64,000 nt of DNA. Source: Dasypus novemcinctus (taxonomy: Eukaryota; Chordata; Mammalia; Cingulata; Dasypodidae). Both the position numbers and the translations under genes were made by a program. The DNA lies in assembly GCF_030445035.2 (NCBI RefSeq), contig NC_080679.1, positions 118,765,992 through 118,829,991 of the forward strand. Direction: 5' to 3'. Below the pieces are notes generated by a model. That model was not told the DNA's origin and ran no database searches. It saw only the letters and a list, made by a program, of their open reading frames with translations. Positions 38,157-50,807 of this stretch are shown one piece after another. The number at the start of each line of letters is the position of its first letter. The first letter of the stretch is position 1.

Positions 38157-38340
38157 GCATAATCCTGGGAGTCAGACAGACCTGAGTTCAAAACCTGCCT
38201 CTAGCCCTTTAATACCTATTAAGTAAAATTAACATTTAGATGCCTCATCTGTCAAATGAGAGCAATAGTGCCTACTGTATAATCTTATTGTACAGATTCA
38301 AGGCAAAGAGGATAAAGATCTAGTGAAGTGCTGGCCACAC
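38157..38340 (+). repeat. MIR SINE
   Basis: GGAGTCAGACAGACCTGAGT, TCAAAACCTGCCTCTAG and GCCTCATCTGTCAAATGAGA follow the MIR consensus order, starting directly at the MLT1 border. Confidence 0.8.
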
Positions 38341-39004
38341 AATGATTCCTCCACAATGTAGTGACAGCATAACAGGGAGGGCTTGACACTGGTTTCAGCA
38401 GAAAAGGAATGGGGTAGAGATGAGTGGAGGAACAGTGATTCTGATATGTTATGGGCTTGATTTTTAAGGCTTGTGTGTATTGAGCAACTTCTGCAAGCCT
38501 ATGTGAATAATGGGAATTTGCCAAGTAATTACTGAGTAGCTTCACATTTAATTTTGTATTTTCAATTAGTTCAGCCATAGCACTCAAACAAAAATGTGAA
38601 AATCTGGCCCAGACCATGAAAATTTAAGCATTTGATTGTAGGAGGAGGTAGAATGGAAAGTGATTTTCTTATTTTTGTAATAGAGTGTTCATTTAACTGT
38701 TCATATGAGTAATATGGGAAAATTACAGAATTTGGGAACTACATAAAAATATAAAGAAGAAACCACAGAAAACCACTATTAACATTTGGCATGCTTCCTT
38801 TCAGTCTTGCCTCTTTGTGAAGTTCATATATTATTGGTATCTTTCTATTCCTAAATTAGAGGTCCTCCTTATTTATCTTAACATTAGATCACAGGCAAGT
38901 TTCTCCTTTTTTTGACAACTTTTAAATTAAAATGACCATTTAAAATGATTGCACTTTTCAGAGGTTGCAATTTTACATTAGTTTATGCTAATATTTGAAT
39001 ATCT

Positions 39005-39150
39005 CTCTTCTTCAACTAGAATATAAATTCAATAAGAATAAGAAACATTTCTTTTTTGTATCAACATGGTATCCCCGCACATAATAGAACATGGCACATG
39101 GTCAGCAAACAATAAATATTTGTTGAAAAGCTGAGAGAATGAATAAATGA
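39005..39150 (+). repeat. L2 LINE 3' end
   Basis: AGAATATAAATTCAATAAGA, CATGGCACATGGTCAGCAAA, CAATAAATATTTGTTGAAAA and GAATGAATAAATGA form a typical sense L2 3' end. Confidence 0.7.
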
Positions 39151-39643
39151 CTCTCTTGTGGATATGTTACAATTTACTTTGCACTCTATTATTGTTAAAC
39201 ATTTTTTTCATTATTATAAATGAATCTGAATAAGAATTGCAAATAAATCATTTCCCATGTGTAAATCGGGTGTTTTGAGAAGCAAATTACATGCTCCAGT
39301 TCCCAAAATCCAACATGTGAGTACCCACCAATGAGGACAAGCAAAGCATACAATGGACTAGTCTACTTTTCTAAAGTACCCAAACATTTTACCTATAGGT
39401 AAAAAAAAGCGAATGTGTGTGAGTTTCTTTTTTCTGTGGGAAGGAGTCTGGACTCATTGTATTTTCTCGGTTTGATGATTATAAGAGAGAACACATGGCT
39501 GTTAATTAACTGGCTGAATCATTGGATTTAAAAGGTGAAGCCCAAAGTGGCAATCTGCAATAATGTCCCAAGTTCCCCTGGTGACTCCCAAATGCCCAAG
39601 TGACATCTTATTCTAGGAAAAGAGATGTTTTTAAGATGAGTAC

Positions 39644-40230
39644 TGTAGTTGGCAGAATTCTAAACCTGAGCACCAAGATTCCATGCTTTAATCTCCAGAA
39701 CCTGTGATTCTAATGAGCTATAATTCTCATGATTATGTTATGTATATAGCACAGTTGACTTTAAGATAAGGAGATTGTTCAGGTGGGCCTGATATAATCA
39801 CATGAAGTCCTTTAAAAGCAGGGAATTTTCTCCAACTGTCGGCAAAAGAGGAAGTCAGCAATTCCAAGCACCAGGGGGGTACAACATGCTGTGGTGGGGT
39901 TGAAGATGGAGAGAGCCATTAAAGAAGGAATGCGATAGCCTTAATGAACTGAGAGGGTCCCCAACAGACATCCAGCCAGGAAATGGGGATCTCACTCCTA
40001 CAACCACAAAGAAATGAATTCTTCCAATAACCTGAATGACTTTGAAAGCAATTTCCCCCAGAACCTCCACATGAGGCCCTGGTCTGGCCACCACCTTGAT
40101 TTCAGCCTTGTGATACTCCAGGCAGAGAACCCAGTCATGCCATGCTAGCACTGTGAGCTAATAAATAGGGGCTATTTTCAGCTGCTCAGTTTGTGGTCTT
40201 TTGTTGTACAGCAACAGAAAACTAATGTTA
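39644..40230 (+). mobile_element. MLT1-type MaLR LTR
   Basis: It starts TGTAGTTGGCAGAATTC and runs through CTTTGAAAGCAATTTCCCCC, TTGATTTCAGCCTTGTGATA, CTGTGAGCTAATAAATAGG and GTCTTTTGTTGTACAGCAA to ACTAATGTTA. This is a near full-length MLT1 LTR in sense orientation. An old solo copy with no internal region. Confidence 0.78.
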
Positions 40231-40729
40231 AGCCAGATGAAACAGGCTGTCAGGAGCATAAATTCTTATAAATACTAGGTCTATATAAAAATTATTCATG
40301 AATCTGGCTCAAAAAATAATTTTTGGAGTTTTGCAATTTATCTTACCACTTGGTAGGAATAATTCTGAATGGTTGTCTTCTTGAGCTTTTTTCCATTCAC
40401 CTTTTTCTATGCTGTCTAAAGGTGTCACTTTCAAAATCAAAAGTGTTTAAAATCAGGCCTTTGCAATTCTTTCGCTAATAATGAAACACTGAAGTAGTTG
40501 TGCAAATCCTTGGCTGATAGCAATTATTAAAGATGGATAAAAGAAAAAGAAAATTCTGGAAAGTATAAAAAACAGAGAGAAGCTGCAGGGAGAATTTAGG
40601 CTCAAAAAAGAAAAACAATAAAACAAAACAAAAACAAAGGATTGTGACAAGAAGAAGAGGAAAGGCTAAGAACTGAGTTCATGGCTCCTTTGCCCCAGGG
40701 TACTGCCCATCCCCCTGACTATGGTCACT

Positions 40730-41600
40730 TGTAGTGGGTTGAATCATATCTCCCTAAAACAATATGCTCAAGTCCTAACCCCTGGTACCTGTGCATGTGA
40801 CTTTTTTGCAAATACAATAAATTTAAGATGAAATACTAGATTAGTGTGGGCCCCAAATCCAATGACTGATATCTTTATAAGAAGAGGAAATGACACACAG
40901 AGACACAAGGGAAGGTCATATGAAGATGGTGGCAGAGACTGGAGTGATGTTGCTACAAACCAAGGAATACCAAGTGTAGCAGTTTTGCATTGTTCATGAA
41001 TTCCAAAAATAGTTATTGGATTATATTTATAAACAGAGGTATCACTTTTAATTGCTTAAATTATGATTAAGACTTTGATTGGGCCATGTCAGTAGGACAT
41101 CGAGTCCCCTTGGAAAAGACATGGCAAAGGACAGAGTTGGGAGCTTTTGAACAAGAGCCCTGGGAAGTAAGCACACAGAGAGCTTGGTTGTGAGGACAGA
41201 GAAAACTCCCCAGGAAGAGAAGAAAGCCATTTGCCTGATAGCCTACAGCTGGCCTTGTGGAGAAAGCAGCAGGGCTAAGCCTGGAGAGAAGCAAGCCCCA
41301 GGAAGAGAAGACCCCAGGAAGCCTGAACCCTTGCAGATGTTAGCAGCTATCTTGTTTTATCACATGACAATAGACTTTGGTGAGGGAAGTAATTTACACT
41401 TTATGGCCTGGTAACTGTAAGCTTCTACCCCAAATGAATACGCTTTACAAAAACCAACCGATTTCTGGTCTTTTGCATCAGTACTCCTTTAGTTGACTAA
41501 TACACCAAGAATTGCTGGTAAGTACCAGAAGCTAGAAGAGAAGCATTGGACTGATTCTTCCTGAGAACCTTCAGAGGGAGCATGGCAGAAAATCAGACAG
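40730..41600 (+). mobile_element. MLT1-type MaLR LTR, host of a nested LTR
   Basis: TGTAGTGGGTTGAATCATAT, AAGTCCTAACCCCTGGTACC and CTTTATAAGAAGAGGAAATG up to CCAAGGAATACCAAG at 40974. It then continues from 41505 as CCAAGAATTGCTGGTAAG and CCAGAAGCTAGAAGAGAAGC. The two halves join cleanly in the MLT1 consensus order, so the intervening 530 bp is a later insertion. The 3' part is incomplete. Confidence 0.8.
40975..41504 (+). mobile_element. Solo LTR family B inside the MLT1
   Basis: TGTAGCAGTTTTGCATTG to GTTGACTAATACA, 530 bp, TG...CA ends, exact 5-bp target duplication CCAAG (40970-40974 and 41505-41509). It is related to 17202-17782. The 5-bp duplication supports a class III (ERVL or MaLR) origin. 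Being inside an MLT1, it is younger than that family. No internal region. Confidence 0.85.
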
Positions 41601-41819
41601 AGACCAGAGATAAATCTACTCCTGAAAGATGAAGGAATGTAGAGCCAGCTCTATGAGTTTCTTGCTTTTCTTAATTGACTACATTTCCCAACCATGCCTG
41701 GGATGCAAAATACTGAAGGGATAGAGTATAGAGCCTAAGGCTAAGAAAGCAGCCTAAATTAGGGAGATCCTTAGAAGCCAGGAAACTATACAAGAGTGAA
41801 CCCTATATCTACTCAATTC

Positions 41820-42080
41820 CTTGCCTGATTGACAAATTCCATCCACACAGGGACGACCCATGGGGCCAGGTTCAAGAAGCAGTAGTGGGAGGACATTAGA
41901 ACAGAAAAAGATATAAATAGCTGCATACTATGGGGATGATAGTGTTTGAAGATAGATTCCAAGAAACTTAGTTGCTAAACAGGCAAAAACCCAATAATTT
42001 TCAGAAGTACATGGTAGAATCCAGAGTTGCTGCAATGTTTTACCTACAATGTCCAGTTTTCATCCAAATCACAGGACATG
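41820..42080 (+). repeat. HAL1/L1M-type fragment
   Basis: GAAGCAGTAGTGGGAGGACA, TGCAATGTTTTACCTACAAT and GTCCAGTTTTCATCCAAATC resemble the 5' part of old HAL1 or L1M elements. No frame survives. It may belong with the L1M block beginning near 43480. Confidence 0.5.
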
Positions 42081-42084
42081 AAAT

Positions 42085-42317
42085 ATTTATTGCTATGTAA
42101 CCAATTACCCTCAAACTTAGCAAACACTTACCATTTCACATGGGTTTTGAGGATTAGGGTCTGAGAAAGGTTTGCTGGATAGTTCTGGACCAGGACATCA
42201 TAATGTCACAGCCAAAATGTCTGTCAGGGCTGCGGTTACTTGAAGGCATGACTAAGGCTGGAAAATCTGCTTCCAAGCTCCCTCATGTAACTGTTGACAT
42301 GAGAGATGGTCCTAAAA
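42085..42317 (-). mobile_element. MLT1-type MaLR LTR fragment
   Basis: Antisense MLT1 start: TGCTATGTAACCAATTACCC, AAACACTTACCATTTCACA and CTTCCAAGCTCCCTCATGT. Only part of the LTR is present. Confidence 0.6.
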
Positions 42318-42360
42318 ATAACGGCTTTTCCACACGATATCTCTCATTACCTTTATTGCA

Positions 42361-42449
42361 TTTCTTTATTAAAGAGGTACCCGGGATAAAACCTGGGACC
42401 TTGTACATGGGAAGCAGGCACTCAACCACTTGAGCGACATCTGCTCCCC
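42361..42449 (-). mobile_element. DAS-type SINE, short copy
   Basis: The reverse complement reads GGGGAGCAGATGTCGCTCAA, GTGGTTGAGTGCCTGCTTCC, CATGTACAAGGTCCCAGG, then a box-B-like GGTTTTATCCC and GGTACCTCTTTAATAAAG. It is essentially the tRNA-like head plus a short A-rich tail. Confidence 0.88.
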
Positions 42450-43479
42450 AACTGCTTGCTTGGTATTGCATATATAGTTACTGAAAACTATTGATGTTAT
42501 CAGACTTAACTGTCTTTTTCATATTTCTCATCACCAAGTTGCTGTATTTGTTAATAATCAGATCAGATTGTTCCTGGCTGAGATTGCTTCTATGTAATCT
42601 CAAATTCACAGATCCCTTGATCTCTAGGTCATTCCTATGACTGTGGCATGTACTATTAAATGCTTAGGACACATCTATTTATTCCTTATCATTTTAGGGC
42701 CTTTAATTTTTCCCTCCCTGGAAAATGCTTTCTTTGTTCACTAGTCCTCCTTTACACACGTGCAACCTCCTTTGCATTCAGAGAGAAGTTTTATCTTCTG
42801 ATTGCCTCCAAAAATATATAAGAAGAAAATAGGGCCAGTGCAGTGAATAAAAATGAAACTCAGTTAAAAGGGCAAGAAACAATGTACCAGGTTCCCCACA
42901 GTCCTTTCTCTGCTGTGATGATAATGGAACATGAATAAAGATAGCAAGAAAATGCAAAGAGAAAATGGGCATGGCCTCCAAACTAGCTAGAATCTTGAAG
43001 AAGTGAAAAAGACATTGTGCTGAATCCAGAGTTATCTTTAAGGCTTCTTCCTCCCATTTCCTTTCTTATTTGAGTCTTTTAGAGTAATGGGTGTAGTAAA
43101 TTGTCATAATATTTTTACCTCATAATGTAATCCCTCACTTACCTCCCTACCTGTACAGAGCATTGAATCTTAAGTTCCCCTTTCATCTCTACATGTCAGT
43201 CCAGTCAACCCAACTCATCCATTAGAAGCCTGGAGGGAAGATCCCAGGAACTCATGATCCTGACTGGGGTAGACCAGCTGGCTGATGGCCCAGGGTGTCC
43301 ATAGAATGACATTTACACAGGGGACTTTCCAAGCACTCATGGGCTAACTTCTAAACAGGCTTAGAAAACAGCTTTTGTCTCCACACTAGAAATGGGTGGA
43401 ATTACAATAATCAACCTTGTGGAAAACGATGGATGAATTGCATATGGAAAGAGTTCATGAATACCAGGTAAACTTAATT
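42450..43479. other. No gene recognised
   Basis: Unique-looking DNA. No long open frame, RNA gene or nameable repeat. Confidence 0.4.
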
Positions 43480-45065
43480 AAAAATGAAAATGTTGAATTT
43501 CAAGGATGAAGGAAGAATTCTGAAAGCATTGTAATATTAACACAACAACAATCAATTAACCAACAGCAAAAACAGGTGCTTAAAAAGGAAAAGCCACATG
43601 GCTCTCAGATTGCTTTGCAATGCTAGATACAAGAAGATAATGAAGCAATAATTACAGGAGTTCAATGGAAAAGTTTATAACCCCCAGTTCTATCCATAGT
43701 CAAGTTGTCACCTATCTGAAAGCAATAAAGAAAAGATGTAAGGATATGCAAAGGCTTTTGCACATTTTAAAAAAACAAACATACTTTAAGAAAAAAGAAG
43801 ATAAATGAACAATTTGAAATAAATGAAAAAAAGCAGCAAAAAAATACAAAGAAATAGGAGGAGAGTATTAATAAAGATTAAAGCAAAATTTTATAATCTA
43901 GAAAACAAAAAATGATACAATTTATATTGAATTCCAAGAGTTTATTTTGTGAAAACAGTAATATAGATAAATTATTATTGAGTTGGATGAAAAAACAAAC
44001 GTATATGCAAAATTAGGAAGAATAAATATAAGCAAATTAAATCAATTATACAAAAATACTTGAAATTCTAGTTTATAAGCTCCAAAGTCTCATTAAATAT
44101 TTTTTTTGACAAATTACCAAAATTGGTATATAATGAGATGGAAGACATGAGTAGATTAATAACTCTAAAATAAATCTAAAGATTATCTTAAAAAACTAGC
44201 CCAAGAAAGGCTTTGGCATACATTGATGGTTTCACAGGTGGATTATGGTCCTTTGTGAGATCATGATGCTGATACTACTTAAACTTTACATAGCACGTGA
44301 AAGAAACACCTTGCAATGATTTAATTTATTTTTACAAGGGTAATGTAAACTTGGCAAACAAAACTTGGAAAAGAGGACACAGAAAATTCCTGACTAATTT
44401 CTCATTTATGTATGAAGCAAAGATCTTAAATAAAATATTGGAAAATCAAATCCAGCAGCGTAGTCAATGAACAGTTCATCATGACCCCATAGGCATTATT
44501 CTAGGATAGCTGGTATGGAGCAACTATAGGAAATCTATTAGTATAATCCATGATATGACTAGGTTGAGGGGTTGTCAAAAATGCATTTGATGAAATTTGT
44601 CCTCATGATTTAAAAAAAAAACAGACAGTTTTTAGGAATAGATGTATCCTTCCTTAACATGAAGGGTAAGGGGAATCTGTATCCAGCAAACACTGTCCCA
44701 GGCTTACCAATGATACACTAGGTTAGTTAGATGAAATGAAACAAAAATACCTACTGCTTTCCTTATTATTAGCATAGTTTTGAAAATCCTAGCCTTTACA
44801 AACAGAAAACAACAATAAAAGAGATAATGAAAATTGGAAAGGATGAAAGGCAATTATTACTTAAGGAAGATACAATGACACGAATGATCATCTGAAAAAT
44901 TTAACAAAATCATCTGAAACCAGCTACTGGAAAAATAGAAGTTCAAAAAGATTTTAATAAGGTTCTACTGCACAACAACACTTATTAAATAGAAAACGAA
45001 TTGGAGAAGACATCTCATTTATAGTAGCACGAAAAAGAAGGAATTGCCTAGGATAAAACATAAGA
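43480..45065 (+). mobile_element. Old L1M ORF2 remains
   Basis: A-rich sense sequence with decayed L1 motifs: GATGGTTTCACAGGTGGATT (reverse-transcriptase region), CAAAGATCTTAAATAAAATA, CCAGCAGCGTAGTCAATGAA, GACCCCATAGGCATTATTC, ATGATATGACTAGGTTG and TTAGGAATAGATGTATCCTT. No frame longer than 60 codons survives, so it is an ancient copy. Confidence 0.65.
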
Positions 45066-45077
45066 CATCCTGAACCT

Positions 45078-45320
45078 GCATAGCATAGTGGGGTTCCAGT
45101 GTGTGTGCAATATTTGTGTCCAACTTTGGAGAAAGGGAGATCCTTTTCAATTCCAGTTCTGCTCCTTAAAAGTTATGTAACCATTGTCAAGTTAAGTAAC
45201 CTGAGCTTGTGCCCTCCTCTGTGAAACTGAGAGAATAATCTTTTAGGCAGGGAGAAGAGTGTGGAGGAGGTAGGATGGATCAAATGAAACAAGGTATCCA
45301 GTAAAATGCTTTCACATAAT
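45078..45320 (+). repeat. MIR SINE
   Basis: GCATAGCATAGTGGGGTTCC, CAATTCCAGTTCTGCTCC, AAGTTAAGTAACCTGAGC and CCTCTGTGAAACTGAGAGAA follow MIR order with strong decay. Confidence 0.6.
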
Positions 45321-45424
45321 TAGATTATTATTGAGAAAATTGCAAAACCCTGCTGGCACAGGGTAACAACCCATTTCAGGAAAAGTCAATCATTTGCACA
45401 AATACACATACACAAATAAGTTCT

Positions 45425-45610
45425 TAGTGCTTTAATTTTTTTTTATTGTTATAAAATCTATATATAACATAAAATTTTTTATTTTAACAGTTTTTAAAAG
45501 TATAATTCAGCAGTGTTAATTACATTCACAATCCTGTGCCAACATTTCCACTGTTTATTTCCAAAACTTTTTCATCACCCCAAACAGAAACTTTGTACCC
45601 TTTAGTTAAG
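45425..45610 (-). repeat. Old L1 3' end (antisense)
   Basis: ATTTTAACAGTTTTTAAAAG, TACATTCACAATCCTGTGCC and AACTTTTTCATCACCCCAAA are the usual antisense L1M 3' UTR. Confidence 0.65.
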
Positions 45611-46049
45611 AGTATGGTTTTGTTTTAAAGTCAGAAACATCTATATGTTGCAAAATAGAGGATCAATTAAATATATTATTGTACACATAAATCATTTCAT
45701 ATTTGCATTCATTAAAAAATATGATATGGTAGTACATTCATTGATATGTGGAGATTGTCACAATATATCACATGAAAGAAACACGCCAAAAATAGAATTT
45801 TGGTCCTATTTTCATGAAAAATTCTATATATAAGCATGTGCATTTAATTGCAAAATAAAAAGTATGAAGATCTACATCAAAATGGTAATTATTCTCTGTG
45901 GGTAGTAGGATTTCAGGCTATTGATTTTGACTGTATTATTTTGGTTTTCCAATAATTCTGTTATGAACATTAATTCCTTGTATTATAAAAAATTTCAGGT
46001 AAGAGACTGATTACTTGAGGGCATCTCTTGCACACTGAAATTCCTTATC

Positions 46050-47560
46050 AAACTCTTATTTTTAAATCCATTTTTTATTTTATTTTTAAAAAAGATACTT
46101 AGATTACACAAATGTCACATAAAAAATATAGGGGATTCCCATATTCCCCACTCCCCACACTTCCCACATTTTCCCATATTAACAACATCCATCATTAGTG
46201 AGGTACATTCATTGTAATTGATGAACATATTTTGGAGCATTGCCACTAAGCATGGATTAAAGTTTACATTGTAGTTTACACTTTCTCCCACCCAATTCTG
46301 TGGGTTATGGCAAGATATATAATGGGCTGCATCTGTTGTTTCAATGCCATTCAGGGTAATTCTCAAGTCCCCAAATGCCCCATATTACACCTGTTTTTCC
46401 TTCTCCCTCCCTCAGAACCTCCAGTGGCCACTGCCTCGACATCAATGATATGAATTCTTCCATTTCTAGAATCACAATAAGTCTACAATAGAATACCAGT
46501 AAGTTTACTTTAGTCCATAGTTCATTCTCTAATTCTGAGGATTCTGGGATGGTCCACCTCACCTCTAATTGAGAGGGGGTGGGAATCACATGGGCCTGTT
46601 GGATGGGATGCTCTTGCTTGCAGTTGTGGACTCTCTCAGTTCCTTGATATGGCTGTTGTCCATCATCACCTCCTTGTTAATTGTTCTGGGTAGGACCAAT
46701 GAACTGGAGAGTAAGTGTTGCAACTCTGTTGAGATTCAGGGCCCAGCTGGCTCATGGGCAGTCCAAAGATTTAAGTCTCTTTGATGTATACATACCAACT
46801 TTAGTGCTAGTTATAGGTTCAAATAGAAGGACAGAAGAGCCATATGTAGGGAAAACACAACTGAATCCAACTCTGCCTCACTGGGAAGCATAAATTCCAA
46901 AGTAGGGCCACTTGCCCGTCACCAAACTCCTGAGCTATCTGCCCTGACTATAGTGTCTGAATGTCTCCAGAGCCCTCAGTAGCCCTGCTAGTTAGGGTAG
47001 TATCTACTTTGGCAGTCTATAAGATCCTACTGAGACCTGCATATGCATCACCTCTGGAATGACCTCCCAACTCACTTTGAAGTGTCTTAGCCATATAAAC
47101 TCACTCGTCTTTACATTTCCCCCATTTTGGTTAAGTCTTTTCCTGGTTGCATTGGTAGTTGGTTCTTGGTAGTAATCCCTCAATGCCAGGGAGGCTTATA
47201 CCCAGGAGTCATGTTCCACACTGAGAGGAAGGTAATGTATTTGTATGCTGAGTTTGGCTTAGAGGGAGGCCACATTTGAGTAACAAGGAGGCTCCCAGGA
47301 GGCAACTCTTAGGTACCCTGTAAAACTAGGCTAAGTTTCAATTTCAAGAGTAAAGTTTCATAAGCACAGGCATTGATATCAAGGGCTTGTCAATGGCACA
47401 TCTTCCTGCTTATCAGGAAGTCTATAGACAAGACCTCCCCTCTCTTGACATAGCTTAGGTGAATGTTGTCAATATATACCTTTTGGTCTTTTCTTTGATC
47501 TGTGTTCCTTGGCAACATAGATCTGCCCCCACATGATTAACAATTTTTTTTTACATATGT
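46050..47560 (-). mobile_element. L1 3' end, long-3'UTR type, older copy
   Basis: About 1.5 kb of antisense L1 3' UTR, collinear with about 57100-58735 of the plus-strand L1: TTACATTGTAGTTTACACTT, CAGGAGTCATGTTCCACACT, ATGCTGAGTTTGGCTTAGAG and TAGCCATATAAACTCACTCG. It lacks the ~80-bp segment found at 57545-57640 and 63162-63258. The shared open frame of the 3' UTR is broken here. The tail is near 46080; no clear target duplication was found. Divergence is greater than for the copies at 58 and 62 kb. Confidence 0.82.
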
Positions 47561-50394
47561 CAATAACTTTAGTCAAAAATTGCTTTACCTTGGAAATCAC
47601 TATGTTTTTACTGTGTTTTGTACATCTCAGCTCTTATCATTCATTCAATAAATATTAGAATCTGCTCAGGTTCTGAACCGACTGAGAAGACAAAAGAAAG
47701 AGCAGATGGAGAAACAAAGCATGTTGCTAGTGTCTTACCCATGGGACAGCTCAGCTGAGGAAAGCTGAAGTCTGAAGAATAGGTTATCACTCTCCCCCTC
47801 TCCCCCTCAGGTTACTGCCTCCTACTGGTCTGGGTGGGGAGAGAAGGAGAAAAAGTCCATATCTCTTTTGTAGGAGTGTGCATCAACTCCTTCTTCCCAC
47901 TGGAGAAACATACAGCAAAGGCTCTTTCCTAGTATCCTTTTTTTGCTTCTCCTGGAGATGAGCAAAAGGAAGAGGGAGAGTAGGGAGAAACCAGGAGTGT
48001 GATGCTAACAGGGTCTTCTCCCTGTGGAAGGAAAAAGATAGACATATGAACATCTTCTCCAGTAACGTGATAGTAGTCCAAAAGGAAGTCTACTCCTAGC
48101 ATCAGTGTCATTCCCCTACTCCAAACCACTGTTCTTTTGACTGTCTTCCTGGGACCCTTAGTGGGCAGGGTAGATTTTGCCCCTGGAAGACTCGGAAGTG
48201 AGGCATAAGAGTATATTAATTAAATTAACTCTGAGGTCACTCTGTGACCAAGTCTGAAAATTCATCTCCAGTTCTTTTTCCCATTTGAAATTATGTCTAG
48301 CCATATTTCCCAATATAGCCCACCAGAGGTACTACAATAAAATTAAATGACAACATTAAGATACTCTAATAATAAAATGTCAAGAACATAGAGATGCCCC
48401 AAATTGAATATAAACACCCCCCCATTATCAAATTCCTGGGGAGATATTAGTCTGAAAATTAAATTGCTTTGAAAATTCAAGTGCAAAAGAATTAAAGTCA
48501 GAAATCAAATTTGCTTGCCCTTGTGAATTAGAAGTCTAATGAAATAAAAGTTCTCCCTATTTCTTATTTTCACTTTTAGCCAGTGACTGTCTTTTGGGTG
48601 AAATTGAGGTTCCTTTAGCAGCTGTCGCTGGAATGATTATGATCTCTTCAGGCCCTCAGAAGATGAATTAGTATGAGCCTCACTTTAAAAGACTCCAGAG
48701 GTAGTAGGACACTAATAATTATTTGCCCTACACACAATATTCAGAAAGCAAGCCAGTCCCAGACCTTAGAGAAATTACTCCAGGCAAAGCTTTGTTCCCA
48801 GAACACAGAATTTGGCTTTGCCCTAGTCCAGGGAAAAGATTCAGTGGTTACTGAGGACGGCAACCATAAATACTAGTTTCTCTGGGGCAGTCCCAGCATC
48901 TTCCCCTTATCCCAAAGTAATGATTGAAAGGTGCCATTTTTACTCTCCAAAATATCTCATTAGGAAAATTAATTATGTGATTATTCCTATAAATGAAGGA
49001 AATCTAAATATCGGCTGTATCAGAAAACCATGTAATTTATGCCAGTTTTCTACTGTTTATGACTTGTAAATTAAACTAATCTGGGAGCAAATCTTCAACA
49101 AGAGGTTACTTTGGGGAACATGCTCTTAGTCTATTTTAGAGAAAAAGTCCACCAATTCAGACTACTTAATTTTCCGGAGAGCGATTTGAGACACTGCTGC
49201 TTTCTCATTCAATAATTTAGAAATTTGCAATAGTGGCAGACCCACTGCAGTAGTGGCAGACTGGATATTATTTGAGGTTCCTTTGGTTCTTTTCAAGTAT
49301 TCTTCTTTTTTCCCTAAAACATGCATTCTACCCAAAGTGTAGAATCAATGATATTTGGTATAATCCCAAGAGTTGTGCATTTCATGTCAATTAATATTAC
49401 AGCATTTGTGTTACTTCAAAAATAATAATAGCAAAGAAAGAAAAACTCTACCCCAAGTATTCTTTTAATTTTTTGAAGATTCTTTTTCCATTTGTCCTGC
49501 TTACAGGTGCCTAGAATTAATAATATAAACTTAGTAATAACATTTGTTGGGCAGAACACAACTTACTTGTATTGGGAAAGTAGCGAATATTTGTTGCCCC
49601 ATAATATCTCAATGGCCTGTATTGGAAAAGACACTATTTTTCACTTTTGTCCTCTATATGTTTAGGAAAAGTTGGGATTGTGTAGCTTAGGAAAAGCTGT
49701 CCCTGAGCTGATGGAACCAGCTAATGGTCTAGTACACAGCTTTTTCTTGCTAGGCCCTGAATTGATCGTGTCTGCAGATGTCACCTCTGGGACCAGTGCT
49801 TGGATGAGTGCTCCTCTGCCCCCACCTGGACCAAGGCTAGTGCCACACTGTTGCTGTCCCTAGGCCAACTTGCTCCTGCATCTTTGGAAAGGCCTTTTTC
49901 AAGTTTAAGGCTTGACTTCTACACCGACACCCTTCTTCAAACAGCCTTTTTGTGTGGACCAAGCCACCTTAAACTGCAAATACCCAGCAAGGTGGAAATC
50001 TCACATGACCCTTACTCAAGAACCCTGGCTTCCCACCTTAGTACAGATGAAACCAGTAAAAAAACCAAAAGCACAGTGGTGTGCTGGTAAATGTTTAATA
50101 ACCTGCTTTTTTGGGGGGGAAGGGGAAAACTCACCTGATTTGTACAGCATTTGCCAATTTCCAGGATAAATTTTAGTCTACAAATCCTGAACATAAAGTT
50201 TTGAAGAGATGCAAACAACAGGCTCATGATTTATATCTGACAGTGCAGGGATTTTATTTCATCTGAATTTAGCTGAAGTCTTCATAAGCCATTGCCACAC
50301 AAAAGGATCTCCATAATTTTTTTTTCAACTGCATCCTAAAATAAGTCATCCTAGCTTTGGATAGCACTGACTGCTGGGATATACTTTAATGAAT
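47561..50394. other. No gene recognised; mostly unique DNA
   Basis: No exon or RNA gene is visible. A local duplication of ATAGTGGCAGAC/GTAGTGGCAGAC lies at about 49231-49261. 50080-50250 may be a decayed DNA transposon. 48960-49200 is unusually AT-rich unique sequence. Frames at 49672-50090 overlap each other and match nothing I know. Confidence 0.4.
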
Positions 50395-50807
50395 TGAGTC
50401 TAATCTGTTTTCATTCTTTTTATTCCAACACATACATCTCGGTATCTCCCCACTGCCCATTCCCTGATAACCTATCATCTATTTTCTCTCTCTGTGAATT
50501 TCAATTCCTATTCATCTCATAAGTACTACCATAAATGTTTGTGTTTATGTGCCTTGCTTATTTCACTAAGTATAATGTTTTCACAGGCCTAACATGTTGC
50601 AGCATGTCTCATAATTTCATTTTGTTATGCCTAATACTATTCCATTGTGTACAGGTACCACATTTTTTTATCCATTCATTTGTTAATGGATACTTGGATT
50701 GCCCACCATTTGGCTATCATGAATAATGCTGCTATGAACATTGGTGTGTAAGTGTATATTTGAGGCCCTGTTTTCACTTTCTTTGGAAGTAAAATTGCTG
50801 GGTCATA
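50395..50807 (-). mobile_element. Old minus-strand L1, 3' part
   Basis: Antisense L1 3' UTR and ORF2 end: TTATTTCACTAAGTATAATG, CTATTCCATTGTGTACAGG, ATTTGTTAATGGATACTTGG and AATTGCTGGGTCATA. It stops at a family A LTR. The upstream part of what is probably the same L1 resumes near 58765, with about 0.7-0.8 kb missing between. Confidence 0.78.

Noticed and set aside
48960-49200. AT-rich segment as a conserved enhancer
   Set aside because: Looks unusual by eye but conservation cannot be judged from one sequence; a multi-species alignment would be needed.
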